Shown here one piece after another: positions 53,731 through 62,630 of a stretch of DNA of 64,000 nt. Source of the DNA: Bifidobacterium olomucense (lineage in GTDB: Bacteria; Actinomycetota; Actinomycetes; Actinomycetales; Bifidobacteriaceae); contig NZ_JAAIIG010000010.1 in assembly GCF_012932375.1 (NCBI RefSeq), positions 29,366 through 93,365 on the forward strand, in the 5' to 3' direction. A program made the position numbers and the translations under genes. The notes under the pieces were generated by a model. The model had not been told where the DNA came from. It saw only the letters and a program-made list of their open reading frames with translations, and did no database searches. The first letter of the stretch is position 1. Each line of letters opens with the position of its first letter.

Positions 53731-54184
53731 ACTGTCAAATTCTTGCCTCGCACACCATTGATCAGCAAGGCCTGTTCACACAAAACAAAACATGGCCTTT
53801 TGTAGAGACCCGACAAACGTCAGCGTAAGTTTCGCAAGCGTAACCATAGTCCCCAAACCCCAACAAACACTGTGATTCCAACGTTTTTCAGGTTCCCATC
53901 CCATGTTTTCCACCATTGACGCGCAAGCGCTATTTCGTCAATTTTCAACAAACCAGATTCCGTATTTTTGTAGCTCGGCACGAAACCGCACGAAACCGCA
54001 CATCCTTAGGATGGCAATTGTTGAGGGGAAGGCTTCGCATCGCGAATCACCGCAACCATTCATCCAGCAACATCCGTACCACTCTTGCCACGCGCTGCAT
54101 CACACGGCATCACTCCCATGAGACATCGCATCGCCGCAGAGCACAACAAGACGGTACGGATCGTGACCGAAGGGGAATCACATC
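53731..54184. other. divergent region between carboxylase operon and bioY
   Basis: 454 bp that must hold promoters for both the fatty-acid operon and bioY. A tandem GCACGAAACC pair is at 53978-53997. No convincing palindrome for a biotin or fatty-acid regulator was recognised; BirA here lacks a DNA-binding domain, so classical BirA repression is not expected. Confidence 0.45.
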
Positions 54185-54793
54185 ATGCAGACTTCACACA
54201 CCACAGCATCCAACACAACGGCCACCGTTTCATTCGCCCGCCGTCTTATCGCCGTTTCATGGAAGCCGGTGCTGTTCGCCGCCCTGCTGTGGCTGGCTTC
54301 GGCCGCCGGCGAAATCCCGATTCCGGGCACGCCGGTGCCGATCACGCTGCAGACCTTCGTGGTGATGCTGGCGGGCCTTATGCTCTCCTGGCGTCAGGCC
54401 GGATCCGCCATCGCGCTGTATCTGGTTGCCGGCGCGGCCGGACTGCCGGTCTTCGCCGGCGGCGCATCCACCATGGCGTTGGTGGGCCCGAGCGCCGGAT
54501 TCCTTATCGGATTCCTGCCGGGCGTGGTAGTGACCGCGTTGCTGAAAGACAAGGCAGCGGCCCACGCCGCCGGATTCACCGAGACGACCCTTGCCGCAAT
54601 TCGTTATTTCGCCGCGTCGGCGATCGGCTGCGTTGCTGTGGTCTACGCATTCGGCTTCTTGGTGCAGTCCGCGCTGACCGGTGTTCCGCTGGCAGCCGTA
54701 GCCTTGGCATCCATGGGATTTGTGGCCGGTGACATCGTCAAGGCTGTGGTCGCCTCGCTCGCCGCCGCCGGACTTGCCAAGCTGGGCCGCTGA
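54185..54793 (+). CDS. bioY: biotin transporter BioY
   Basis: 202 residues with six hydrophobic helices, the S component of the ECF-type biotin importer. Family motifs: IPIPGTPVPITLQTFVVMLAGLML (about residues 45-68), GAAGLPVFAGGASTMALVGPSAGFLIGFLPG and the end FVAGDIVKAVVASLAAAGLAKLGR. ATG 54185 has GAAGGGGA upstream. No bioM/bioN genes are adjacent, so the ECF module is encoded elsewhere or BioY acts alone. Next to the biotin-dependent carboxylase and birA, it secures biotin for fatty-acid synthesis. Confidence 0.94.
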   Translation: MQTSHTTASNTTATVSFARRLIAVSWKPVLFAALLWLASAAGEIPIPGTPVPITLQTFVVMLAGLMLSWRQAGSAIALYLVAGAAGLPVFAGGASTMALVGPSAGFLIGFLPGVVVTALLKDKAAAHAAGFTETTLAAIRYFAASAIGCVAVVYAFGFLVQSALTGVPLAAVALASMGFVAGDIVKAVVASLAAAGLAKLGR

Positions 54794-54815
54794 ACGGCCG
54801 GCAACATACGACAAC

Positions 54816-54857
54816 GGCCTGTTTGGGCAACCGGAAATTCCGGAGCCCAAACAGGCC
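54816..54857. terminator. bidirectional terminator bioY / birA
   Basis: GGCCTGTTTGGGC (54816-54828) pairs perfectly with 54845-54857, with the inner palindrome CCGGAAATTCCGG. It lies between the convergent bioY and birA genes. Confidence 0.88.
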
Positions 54858-54950
54858 GTGCTCTCTTCCTTTTCTCACATCGCCGGCATCACCGCTGATA
54901 CCGGCGACAATCAATCGCTGTAGGTACGTGCGTTTACCGCACGTCTGCGC

Positions 54951-55895
54951 TTACAGCACACCCACGTCCGCAGTGCGAACCGTATGTTCCACGCCATCGT
55001 CCGTCCGCAGAATCAACGACGCATCCTCGGTCAGGCCGATCGCCTCGCCGGTGAGCGTGGAGCCATCCGTGAAATGGGCCTCGACCTGACGGCCACGCGC
55101 CCAGCATACGGATTTCATTTCCTCACGCAGCGCTTCGGCCTGGCCATGCGGGTCGGCGAAGAACTTCGCCAATCGCTCGCGGAAGCCCTCGACCTGTCGG
55201 CATGCCACATCATCGCGCATCTCATCGAATGACGGCAGTCCGGCCGCATGCAGCTGCAGCGACGTGGAGTTCGGCGTAGGCAGACGGCAAGCGCCCAACG
55301 CCAGATTCAGACCGACACCGAATACGATCACCACATCGTCGCCCGTGTTGGCTGCGTTATTTGCATCGCCCGCGTCGGCCGCCGCCGCGCCTTCAGCGCT
55401 TTCGGACTCGGCCGGAAGCAGCACCAATTCCGAAAGCAACCCGCCCATCTTGAGCCCATGGCAGAACACATCGTTCGGCCATTTCAGTTCCAGGAAGCAG
55501 TCAGGCTGATTCGGCACGGCCCCATATTCCTGCATCATGCCGTTCAACGCATCCAGCGTCACCAGACCGGCGATCATCTGCAGCCAGCCGTTGATCGAAC
55601 TGTCCGTGGCGATCGCGCGCGGCACACGTACCGCATAGGAAATCGTCGAGCACCGACCGGGCTGGCTCACCCACCGGTGCCCATTGCGCCCGCGACCAGC
55701 GGTCTGCCGGTCGGCGGCGACGACAGCCACCGCCATCGCGCCGTCGTCGCGCTTGTGCAACGGCATCGCGCCACTGCCTACCATCTGTGCGGCCAACGCG
55801 TTGGTTGAGCCGACTTCGTCAAGCGCGATCACCTGGTCAGCGACGGCATTGGTTTTGGGCAGCTGCGGCGTTGCAGCTTTCAAAGCAATCATCAT
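54951..55895 (-). CDS. birA: biotin-[acetyl-CoA-carboxylase] ligase, catalytic type without DNA-binding domain
   Basis: 314 residues from ATG 55895 (MMIALKAATPQL). It activates biotin with ATP and attaches it to the BCCP lysine. Motifs: IALDEVGSTNALAAQM, AADRQTAGRGRNGHRWVSQPG (biotinyl-AMP loop), LELKWPNDVFCHGLKMGGLLSEL, FGVGLNLALG. The C-terminal SH3-like domain is GRQVEAHFTDGSTLTGEAIGLTEDASLIL. An Ala/Asp-rich insert lies around residues 180-205. There is no N-terminal winged helix, so it should not act as a repressor (group I BPL). The frame to 55964 is not supported. Confidence 0.93.
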   Translation of the reverse strand: MMIALKAATPQLPKTNAVADQVIALDEVGSTNALAAQMVGSGAMPLHKRDDGAMAVAVVAADRQTAGRGRNGHRWVSQPGRCSTISYAVRVPRAIATDSSINGWLQMIAGLVTLDALNGMMQEYGAVPNQPDCFLELKWPNDVFCHGLKMGGLLSELVLLPAESESAEGAAAADAGDANNAANTGDDVVIVFGVGLNLALGACRLPTPNSTSLQLHAAGLPSFDEMRDDVACRQVEGFRERLAKFFADPHGQAEALREEMKSVCWARGRQVEAHFTDGSTLTGEAIGLTEDASLILRTDDGVEHTVRTADVGVL

Positions 55896-56085
55896 GGGTG
55901 TTACCTTACCCGCGGCACGGACCGAATCAGCCCCGATATCCCACGAAAAAGCGCACAATTCCAATCATTTTCAGTCACCAACCCTTTGTGAGCGTTCACA
56001 CGTGACCTAAATCACACCCCATCCCCCGACCTCTGACGCACACCCCGGCCACCCGTCCATATCCACTTTCCAATTACGTACCCGA

Positions 56086-56113
56086 CACTTATTTATAACC
56101 TTATAAATAAGTG
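56086..56113. promoter_or_regulatory. operator palindrome CACTTATTTATAA-CC-TTATAAATAAGTG with -10 box
   Basis: Two perfect 13-bp half-sites around a CC centre. A TACAAT -10 box (56115-56120) follows at once, so the palindrome covers the -35/spacer region of the cellobiose phosphorylase promoter. A TetR-family gene is in the same locus. Confidence 0.85.
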
Positions 56114-56217
56114 CTACAATGATGCCGTACGCATTGACGCAAGCCCCTCGCGGAACCCTCGCGGAAAAAGACTTCCGCCGGTGCCGCAACAGCAATGAAG
56201 CAGCCGAAAGGAACCCC

Positions 56218-58722
56218 ATGCGATACGGTCATTTTGATGATGCGAACCGCGAATACGTGATCGAAACCCCCGCCACCCCTCTGCCGTGGATCAACTATCT
56301 GGGCAACGAGGACTTCTTCTCGCTGATCTCCAACACGGGAGGCGGCTACTCGTTCTACAAGGACGCCAAGCTCCGCCGCATCACCCGCTACCGTTACAAC
56401 AACGTTCCGTTCGACAACGGCACACGCAACTACTACGTGAGCATCATGAGCGGCAACACCCCGGACGCCAAGCCGATCGAGACCTTCTCCCCCACCTTCC
56501 TGCCCGTCAAGACCCCGCTCGACAGCTACCAGTGCCGTCACGGCATCGGCTACACCGTCTTCGAGGCCTCCAAAGCCGGCATCCGCACCGAGCTTACCGC
56601 GTTCGTCCCGCTGCACACCGCCGCTGAAATCAACCGTCTCGACATCACCAACATCAACGGCGCACCGAAAACCGTCGATGTGACCGGCTTGGTCGAATGG
56701 TGTCTGTGGAACGCCGTCGATGATTCCAGCAACTTCCAGCGCAACCTGTCCACCGGCGAGGTCGAGGTCGAGCGACGCGACGAATCCACCCTGCTCTACC
56801 ACAAGACCGAGTTCAAGGAGCGCCGCAACCACTACGCGTTCTACGGCGTGAACGCACCGGTCATCGGATTCGACACCAGCCGCGACGAATTCCTGGGCCA
56901 GTTCAACGGCTGGGATACCCCGCAGGTTATCGCCGAAGGCAAGGCGCACGACTCCGTGGCGCACGGCTGGTACCCGATCGCCGCGAACCGCGTGCGCGTC
57001 ACCGTCGATCCGGGCGAGACGAAGTCGCTGATCTTCACGCTCGGCTACATCGAAGTGCCGAACGACCAGAAGTGGGAGGATCCGAACGATCCGGCCAAGG
57101 TCGGCATCATCAACAAGAAGCCGGCGCATGAGCTGTTCGCCCGCTTCGACACGACCGAGAAGGTCGAAGCCGCGCTTGACGAACTCAAGCAGTACTGGAA
57201 CGGTCTGCTGAGCACCTACAGCGTCGAATCCGGCGACAGCAAGCTCGACCGCATGGTCAATATCTGGCATCAGTACCAGTGCATGGTCACATTCAACATG
57301 TCCCGCTCCGCCTCCTACTACGAGTCCGGCATGGGTCGCGGCATGGGCTTCCGCGATTCGAACCAAGATCTGCTCGGCTTCGTGCATCTCGTGCCCGAGC
57401 GCGCACGCGAGCGCATCATCGACATCGCCTCCACGCAGATGGAGGACGGTTCCGCATGGCACCAGTACCAGCCGCTCACCAAGAAGGGCAACGCCGACAT
57501 CGGCGGCGGCTTCAACGATGATCCGCTGTGGCTGATCGCCGGCGTGAACGCCTACCTTGCCGAAACCGGCGACGCTTCGATCTTGACCGAACCGGTGCCG
57601 TTCAACAACGTCGAGGGGTCCGAAGTGCCGCTGCTGGAGCATCTGCGCCGCTCCGCGAACTTCACGATGAACCATCTCGGCCCGCACAAGCTGCCGCTCA
57701 TCGGCCGCGCCGACTGGAACGACTGCCTGAATCTCAACTGCTTCTCCGCCACCCCGGGCGAAAGCTTCCAGACTGTGGAGAACAACGACACCGGCATCGC
57801 CGAATCGGTGTTCATCGGCGGCATGTTCGTACTGTATGGCGGCCAGTACGCCGATATTCTCGCGCACTACGGCGAGGCGTGCGGCATGTCCGCCGACGAG
57901 GTGGCCGCTGAGGTCGGGGTCGTGCGCGACGCGATCGACGCGATGACCGAAGCCGTCAAAACCGCCGGCTGGGACGGTGCATGGTTCCGCCGCGCCTACG
58001 ACGCCTACTCCCGTCCGGTCGGCACCATCGATGACACCGAAGGCCAGATCTACATCGAACCGCAGGGCATGTGCGTCATGGCCGGCATCGGCTTGGACGA
58101 CGGCAAGGCGCAGGCCGCGCTCAAATCGGTCAAGGATCGCTTGACCTGCGAGTGGGGCACCGCAATCCTCGCTCCCGCCTACTCCACCTACCGCATCGAG
58201 CTCGGCGAGATCTCCACCTACCCGCGCGGATACAAGGAGAACGGCGGCATTTTCTGCCACAACAACCCGTGGGTGTCGATCGCCAACGCTCTGGCCGGCA
58301 ACGATGAGGAGGCGTTCGCCGTCTACCGCCGCAACTGTCCGGCATGGTTGGAAGACAAGTCCGATATCCGCAAGGTGGAACCCTACGTGTACTGCCAGAT
58401 GGTCGCCGGTCCGGAAGCCGCGATTCCGGGTGAGGGCAAGAACTCCTGGCTCACCGGCACCGCCGCCTGGACGTTCGTGGACGTCTCCCAGTACCTGCTC
58501 GGCATCCGTCCCACCCTCGACGGTCTGGCCATCGAACCTCACCTGCCCGCCGAGTACACGCACCTGACCATCACACGCGTGTTCCGCGGCGTCACCTACC
58601 GCATCACGCTCGACCGTACCGGCGAGCGCACGCTCACCGTCAACGGCAAGGTGATTGACGGCAGCACGGTACCGGTACCGACCGACGGTGCGACTACCGT
58701 AGACGTCACCGTCACGTTCTGA
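56218..58722 (+). CDS. cellobiose phosphorylase (GH94)
   Basis: 834 residues; cytoplasmic enzyme splitting cellobiose with phosphate into glucose 1-phosphate and glucose. The sequence strongly resembles the Cellulomonas gilvus enzyme recalled from memory: start RYGHFDDANREYVIETP, WINYLGNEDFFSLISN, GMGFRDSNQDLLGFVHL, GNADIGGGFNDDPLWLIAGV, RADWNDCLNLNCFS (catalytic Asp region, about residues 498-506), IEPQGMCVMAGIGL and TYPRGYKENGGIFCHNNPW. Length agrees with the family (about 820). ATG 56218 has GAAAGGA; the frame to 56119 is the leader. The operator overlapping its promoter and a downstream TetR gene suggest local control. Confidence 0.95.
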   Translation: MRYGHFDDANREYVIETPATPLPWINYLGNEDFFSLISNTGGGYSFYKDAKLRRITRYRYNNVPFDNGTRNYYVSIMSGNTPDAKPIETFSPTFLPVKTPLDSYQCRHGIGYTVFEASKAGIRTELTAFVPLHTAAEINRLDITNINGAPKTVDVTGLVEWCLWNAVDDSSNFQRNLSTGEVEVERRDESTLLYHKTEFKERRNHYAFYGVNAPVIGFDTSRDEFLGQFNGWDTPQVIAEGKAHDSVAHGWYPIAANRVRVTVDPGETKSLIFTLGYIEVPNDQKWEDPNDPAKVGIINKKPAHELFARFDTTEKVEAALDELKQYWNGLLSTYSVESGDSKLDRMVNIWHQYQCMVTFNMSRSASYYESGMGRGMGFRDSNQDLLGFVHLVPERARERIIDIASTQMEDGSAWHQYQPLTKKGNADIGGGFNDDPLWLIAGVNAYLAETGDASILTEPVPFNNVEGSEVPLLEHLRRSANFTMNHLGPHKLPLIGRADWNDCLNLNCFSATPGESFQTVENNDTGIAESVFIGGMFVLYGGQYADILAHYGEACGMSADEVAAEVGVVRDAIDAMTEAVKTAGWDGAWFRRAYDAYSRPVGTIDDTEGQIYIEPQGMCVMAGIGLDDGKAQAALKSVKDRLTCEWGTAILAPAYSTYRIELGEISTYPRGYKENGGIFCHNNPWVSIANALAGNDEEAFAVYRRNCPAWLEDKSDIRKVEPYVYCQMVAGPEAAIPGEGKNSWLTGTAAWTFVDVSQYLLGIRPTLDGLAIEPHLPAEYTHLTITRVFRGVTYRITLDRTGERTLTVNGKVIDGSTVPVPTDGATTVDVTVTF

Positions 58723-58742
58723 TGTTCTGGGTTTGTTACATT

Positions 58743-58795
58743 CACGTTGGGCTCTTGCTTGAGGCTCTCGCCTCGTTGCAGCAGAGCCCAACGTG
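58743..58795 (+). terminator. hairpin between GH94 and tetR genes
   Basis: CACGTTGGGCTCT pairs with AGAGCCCAACGTG; an extra GAGG/CCTC step lies inside. No T-run follows, so partial readthrough into the regulator gene is likely. Confidence 0.65.
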
Positions 58796-58885
58796 CCCAG
58801 CGACTGTGCTGCCGGGCGACGGCTGATAAGTAGCGATCAGCGGCGGTCGGCGGCACAACAGAACCGTAGAGATAAGGAAGCCGTA

Positions 58886-59683
58886 ATGCCCGTCGCAGCA
58901 TGGGAACAGTTTCTGAAAGACCAGAGCAGCTGGCCCGCCGCCTCGCGAGCCACCCATCAGTCCATGGTGAGGGACACGACATCCGGCACCACTTTCGAGA
59001 AGCGCAAGCGCATGAGCCCCGAAGAGCGGCATCTGCAGATCATACAGGCCGCGATCAAGGTCATCGCCTCCAAGGGGTTCTGGGGCATGTCTATGCAAGA
59101 CATCGCCGACGAGATCAGCATCACCGAGGCGGCGCTCTACCATTACATTCGCTCGAAAAACGAGCTGCTCAACATGGTGCTTGCCGAAGGCTACGATACG
59201 TCCGAAGCGGACGAGTACAACGCGTCCACGTCCGCTGTTACTGATTTCGACGGGCACCATTGCTACTGTTTCCCGCGCTATTGCACCAACATCGTGCTGT
59301 ACAACCTGCGACGTCCGGAAATGGTGCAGCTGTTTTCGATGCTCAACGGCGAAGCGCTCAACCCCACGCATCCCGCACACCGGTTCTTCATCGGACGTCA
59401 CCTGCGCGCCTGGGAGCAGATCGGTTCGATGAATTGGATTCTGCCGCACGGATACGATGAAGAACGCTTCTACCATCTCTATACGCTCGCGATGAGCGCG
59501 ATGGACGGTCTGCAATACCGCTGGCTCGCCGACCATTCCGTAAATCTGTTGGAAGAGTGGATGGCGTTCTCCGACGAGATCTTTCCGGAAACCATATGGC
59601 AAGGCTTCCGTGACCCGTCCGAATACAATCCGGACGCCCGGCAATGTCTTCTGCCGTTCACGCTAAACGGCGACAACGAATGA
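58886..59683 (+). CDS. TetR family transcriptional regulator
   Basis: 265 residues from ATG 58886 with AAGGAAG upstream. The DNA-binding domain starts late, at about residue 45: EERHLQIIQAAIKVIASKGFWGMSMQDIADEISITEAALYHYIRSKNELLNMVL. The 45 preceding residues are an unusual extension for TetR proteins. The C-terminal ligand domain is not assignable. It follows cellobiose phosphorylase with a hairpin between them; the 28-bp palindrome at 56086 is its natural candidate operator. The ligand may be cellobiose-derived or unrelated. Confidence 0.9.
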   Translation: MPVAAWEQFLKDQSSWPAASRATHQSMVRDTTSGTTFEKRKRMSPEERHLQIIQAAIKVIASKGFWGMSMQDIADEISITEAALYHYIRSKNELLNMVLAEGYDTSEADEYNASTSAVTDFDGHHCYCFPRYCTNIVLYNLRRPEMVQLFSMLNGEALNPTHPAHRFFIGRHLRAWEQIGSMNWILPHGYDEERFYHLYTLAMSAMDGLQYRWLADHSVNLLEEWMAFSDEIFPETIWQGFRDPSEYNPDARQCLLPFTLNGDNE

Positions 59684-60306
59684 GGAGCAGCGAGAGGCCA
59701 CTCACTGTTCTTCATCTGCAGCTCGGCCATAAGGGCGCGATGCTCTCCTTCATCGAACGTGGCACCGACATCAGGGGTAATCTCCTCACAGCTGCCGACG
59801 ATTCACGATTCATTCCACGATTGGTCCGGAAACCGGTCCGAATTATGTTTTTCTCCCTACGGAACTGTCCGATAGCCATACACCGTTGAACGTTTGCGCA
59901 GATTCGCGAGCGAGCGTTACCGATTGCGTCTCAGTGATGCACTCCGTGCGGTACGACATACACATATGGCTGTTTGGGCGCATCGTACCACGCTGCCTTG
60001 CCCCGATACGCGCAGCAAACGATTGCCGCATGTTTCGTCCCACACACCAGCCACAGCAAATCCCCGGAATTCCGCCATTTTGCGAAATCGGCAGCATCGA
60101 CTGTTCCGCAAGCCCGTGGTACGACCCGCCGCAAACGCCATAATCACTAGATTGTCCCACGCACCACTCATTACGCATCACTCACCACCCATCACTTACC
60201 ACCCATCACCCCGCTACGCACCATCGCACACCGCACTGCTCGCGCCCGATTCACGCATCACTCGCCAAGACGCCACAGTTGACGTATGCGGCTACCATTG
60301 ACTGAC
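59684..60306. other. 623 bp without a recognisable gene
   Basis: Only short, overlapping frames on both strands, none with a good ribosome site plus protein-like composition. A degenerate array of CACYMATCAC-like repeats lies at about 60165-60235. I see no tRNA or strong terminator. Confidence 0.5.
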
Positions 60307-62577
60307 ATGACGTCACCAGCCATCGCAAAGCCTGCCGCCGCATCGCATCATCCTGACTCACACATGTGCGCACACCCCACGCTGTGCCGCATCGGTGCGA
60401 TCGCGCGATGGACGCTGGCCGTACTGGCATGCCTGTGGCTCGCCCTGTGCACTGCGGTCGGCCCGCTGTATTGGGATCTCGACAACGGTACGCTCGCCAA
60501 CTGGAACTGGACGAACACCGCCATTTTCATGGGCTCGTTCATCATCTACCTCGGCATTATCCTGCTGTTGGTACGCTTCGCAACCACCGGCCACATGTTG
60601 CCTTCCACACTCGGCGAACGATGGCATCAATTCGTCCGGCGATATTTCAACCCCGATCAGCGTCCCACCGCAGCCAATGACTCCAAGGCTCATACGCATG
60701 ATGCTCATATAAACGCTTCGGACGCTTCGAACGCGGCAGACGACGATCAATCCGGCGCTCAGCCGCAGCCGTCCGATCCGTCCACTCCACGCCCGCCGCA
60801 CACCCCGCACACCCCACACACCCCACAACCCTCGCAGCCTCGCATCACTCCGCAACGCATCACCACGGCGATCGCACAGGCTTTTGCTGCGGCGGGACGC
60901 TGGATTATGCGCGGCACCGATCGGTTCTGGAAACTCGCACTGGTGCTCTTCATCGGGTGGCTGTGGATTCCGACCACGTTGCTGGCCGCGTTCGGCGCGG
61001 ATCTTCGCTCGCAGATTCGCGAATTCGCATGGGTGTGGAATCAATGGACCGGCTTGAAACAGCCGTATATCGGCTTTTTCTCGTTCGTGCCGATGGACGT
61101 GTATCCCACCGCTCACTATATGTGGCCCGACGATCCCACGTATCTCACCGATCAACATAACGTAGTGCTCACCTTGCTCTACGGCGGCGCGGCCACGTTC
61201 TCACGGTACCTGACCGGCTCCAACGATGCCGGCATTGTGGTGCTTGCCGCAAGCCAAATGCTGTTCGCCGTGTTCTGCTGCGCGGCCACCGCCAATCGCT
61301 TCTTGAATCGTCCGTGGCTGACCAAGGCCGGTATTGACGAAACGTCACCGCGATTCGCCGGTCCGCTGGCACGATTCCTGATCCTGTTGTTCTTCCTCAC
61401 CTGTCCGCTGGCGGTATTCGCCACGATCTCCCTTACCAAGTCGCCGTTGTTCGCGTTCTCGTTCGTCTGGTGGTTCGGCATCTGGTATGAACTTACCCAG
61501 ACATGGCGGCCCGTCGGCAAACGCAGCAAACGCAGCAAACGCAGCAAACGCAGCAAAAGCGACGAACGTCACGACAGCGAGGAATCCGCTCAGCCGGCAA
61601 ACGCACCGGTGTTGACTGCACCGTTGCGTTTGCCACGGCACAGCCTCCTTGCTTTTATCGCATCCACATCGGTGATGCTGATTTCCGCAAAGTACGCGTG
61701 GTATATCATCGCCCTGCAGGTGGTGCTGGCACTGATCGCCGACCGTCGCCGCTGGCCCACGTACGTTGCGGCCCTGCTGATTCCCACCGTGCTGATTCAC
61801 GGCGGTATCTCTTTTGCGATCGCATCTGGTGCGATTATCGGCGGCGATCCGATCGAAAGCCGCGGCGTGCAGCTGCAGATGATCGCACGCGTGGCCAAGC
61901 GCAACCCGAACGGCATTTCCGAAGAAGCCAAGAAGAACCTCTCCCCCGTGTTCAATCTGGACCAGATGGCGGACGCGTATTCCCAGCAGGACGCCGATCC
62001 GGTGAAGTCTTCCGGCATACAGTCCAAAAAAGTAAGTTATAAGTGGCGTACCGTCACCCCGGAGGATATGAACAATTTCAACAAGGCGTGGCTTGCGATC
62101 GTCAAGGACAATCCGATCATCGCCTTGGACGCGTTGCTGGCCAAATGCTTCGGCTACTTCAATGTGACCGATCAGCCCTATGTAGCGATGGACTACTATG
62201 TGGCCAGCGACTACGTACAGAAGCACTCCACATGGATCAAATCGTATGACCATCAGTGGCGTGAGCAGGTAACCGGCTTCTCCCGCGCATGGGGGCATGT
62301 CCCGGTTCTCGGCTGGGTGGCGCACGGCAATTTCTACGTGGTGGCCACTTTGCTGATTGGTGCAGCCGAGGTGATTCGCCGCCGTTGGCTCACTTTGATG
62401 ACGCATATTCCGCTGCTGTTGCTGATGGGCGTGATGATCACGGCGCCCGCCAATAATTTCGAACGACACATGTTGCCGGTCGCGTTCGTATTCGGTTTCG
62501 TGGTGCTGACGTATTGGCGCGACGCTCGGCGCGAACTCCATGCACAGCAGCAACTGCCGGTGCAACACATCTCGTAG
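60307..62577 (+). CDS. large polytopic membrane protein (DUF6020-like)
   Basis: 756 residues from ATG 60307. About 11-13 hydrophobic helices, for example WTLAVLACLWLALCTAVG, IFMGSFIIYLGIILLLVRF, VLFIGWLWIPTTLLAAFG, FLILLFFLTCPLAVFATI, YIIALQVVLALIA and LLLLMGVMITAPA. After helix three a ~100-residue hydrophilic Ala/Asp/Pro segment with PHTPHTPHTPQ repeats, and in the middle a basic insert KRSKRSKRSKRSKS. The arrangement resembles a family of actinobacterial and firmicute membrane proteins related to glycosyltransferase-type (DUF6020) proteins; the assignment is weak. Start choice is uncertain (60286 also possible). Function unknown. Confidence 0.72.
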   Translation: MTSPAIAKPAAASHHPDSHMCAHPTLCRIGAIARWTLAVLACLWLALCTAVGPLYWDLDNGTLANWNWTNTAIFMGSFIIYLGIILLLVRFATTGHMLPSTLGERWHQFVRRYFNPDQRPTAANDSKAHTHDAHINASDASNAADDDQSGAQPQPSDPSTPRPPHTPHTPHTPQPSQPRITPQRITTAIAQAFAAAGRWIMRGTDRFWKLALVLFIGWLWIPTTLLAAFGADLRSQIREFAWVWNQWTGLKQPYIGFFSFVPMDVYPTAHYMWPDDPTYLTDQHNVVLTLLYGGAATFSRYLTGSNDAGIVVLAASQMLFAVFCCAATANRFLNRPWLTKAGIDETSPRFAGPLARFLILLFFLTCPLAVFATISLTKSPLFAFSFVWWFGIWYELTQTWRPVGKRSKRSKRSKRSKSDERHDSEESAQPANAPVLTAPLRLPRHSLLAFIASTSVMLISAKYAWYIIALQVVLALIADRRRWPTYVAALLIPTVLIHGGISFAIASGAIIGGDPIESRGVQLQMIARVAKRNPNGISEEAKKNLSPVFNLDQMADAYSQQDADPVKSSGIQSKKVSYKWRTVTPEDMNNFNKAWLAIVKDNPIIALDALLAKCFGYFNVTDQPYVAMDYYVASDYVQKHSTWIKSYDHQWREQVTGFSRAWGHVPVLGWVAHGNFYVVATLLIGAAEVIRRRWLTLMTHIPLLLLMGVMITAPANNFERHMLPVAFVFGFVVLTYWRDARRELHAQQQLPVQHIS
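61518..61560. repeat. 9-bp tandem repeat CGCAGCAAA in the membrane-protein gene
   Basis: Four near-perfect copies encode KRSKRSKRSKRSK. A 9-bp unit keeps the frame whatever the copy number. Confidence 0.85.
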
Positions 62578-62630
62578 CGCCTTCCTGTCACGGTACTGCT
62601 GATGCGGTTGGCGCGGCTACACTAGTGGCT

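Noticed and set aside
51775..53805. 676-residue plus-strand frame opposite the carboxylase alpha gene
   Set aside because: Antisense shadow; the minus strand has complete biotin carboxylase and BCCP motifs.
56101..58791. 896-residue minus-strand frame
   Set aside because: Antisense of cellobiose phosphorylase, whose identity is unambiguous.
59843..60181. 112-residue minus-strand frame
   Set aside because: No Shine-Dalgarno site, Cys/Trp-rich random-looking composition and overlapping frames on the other strand.
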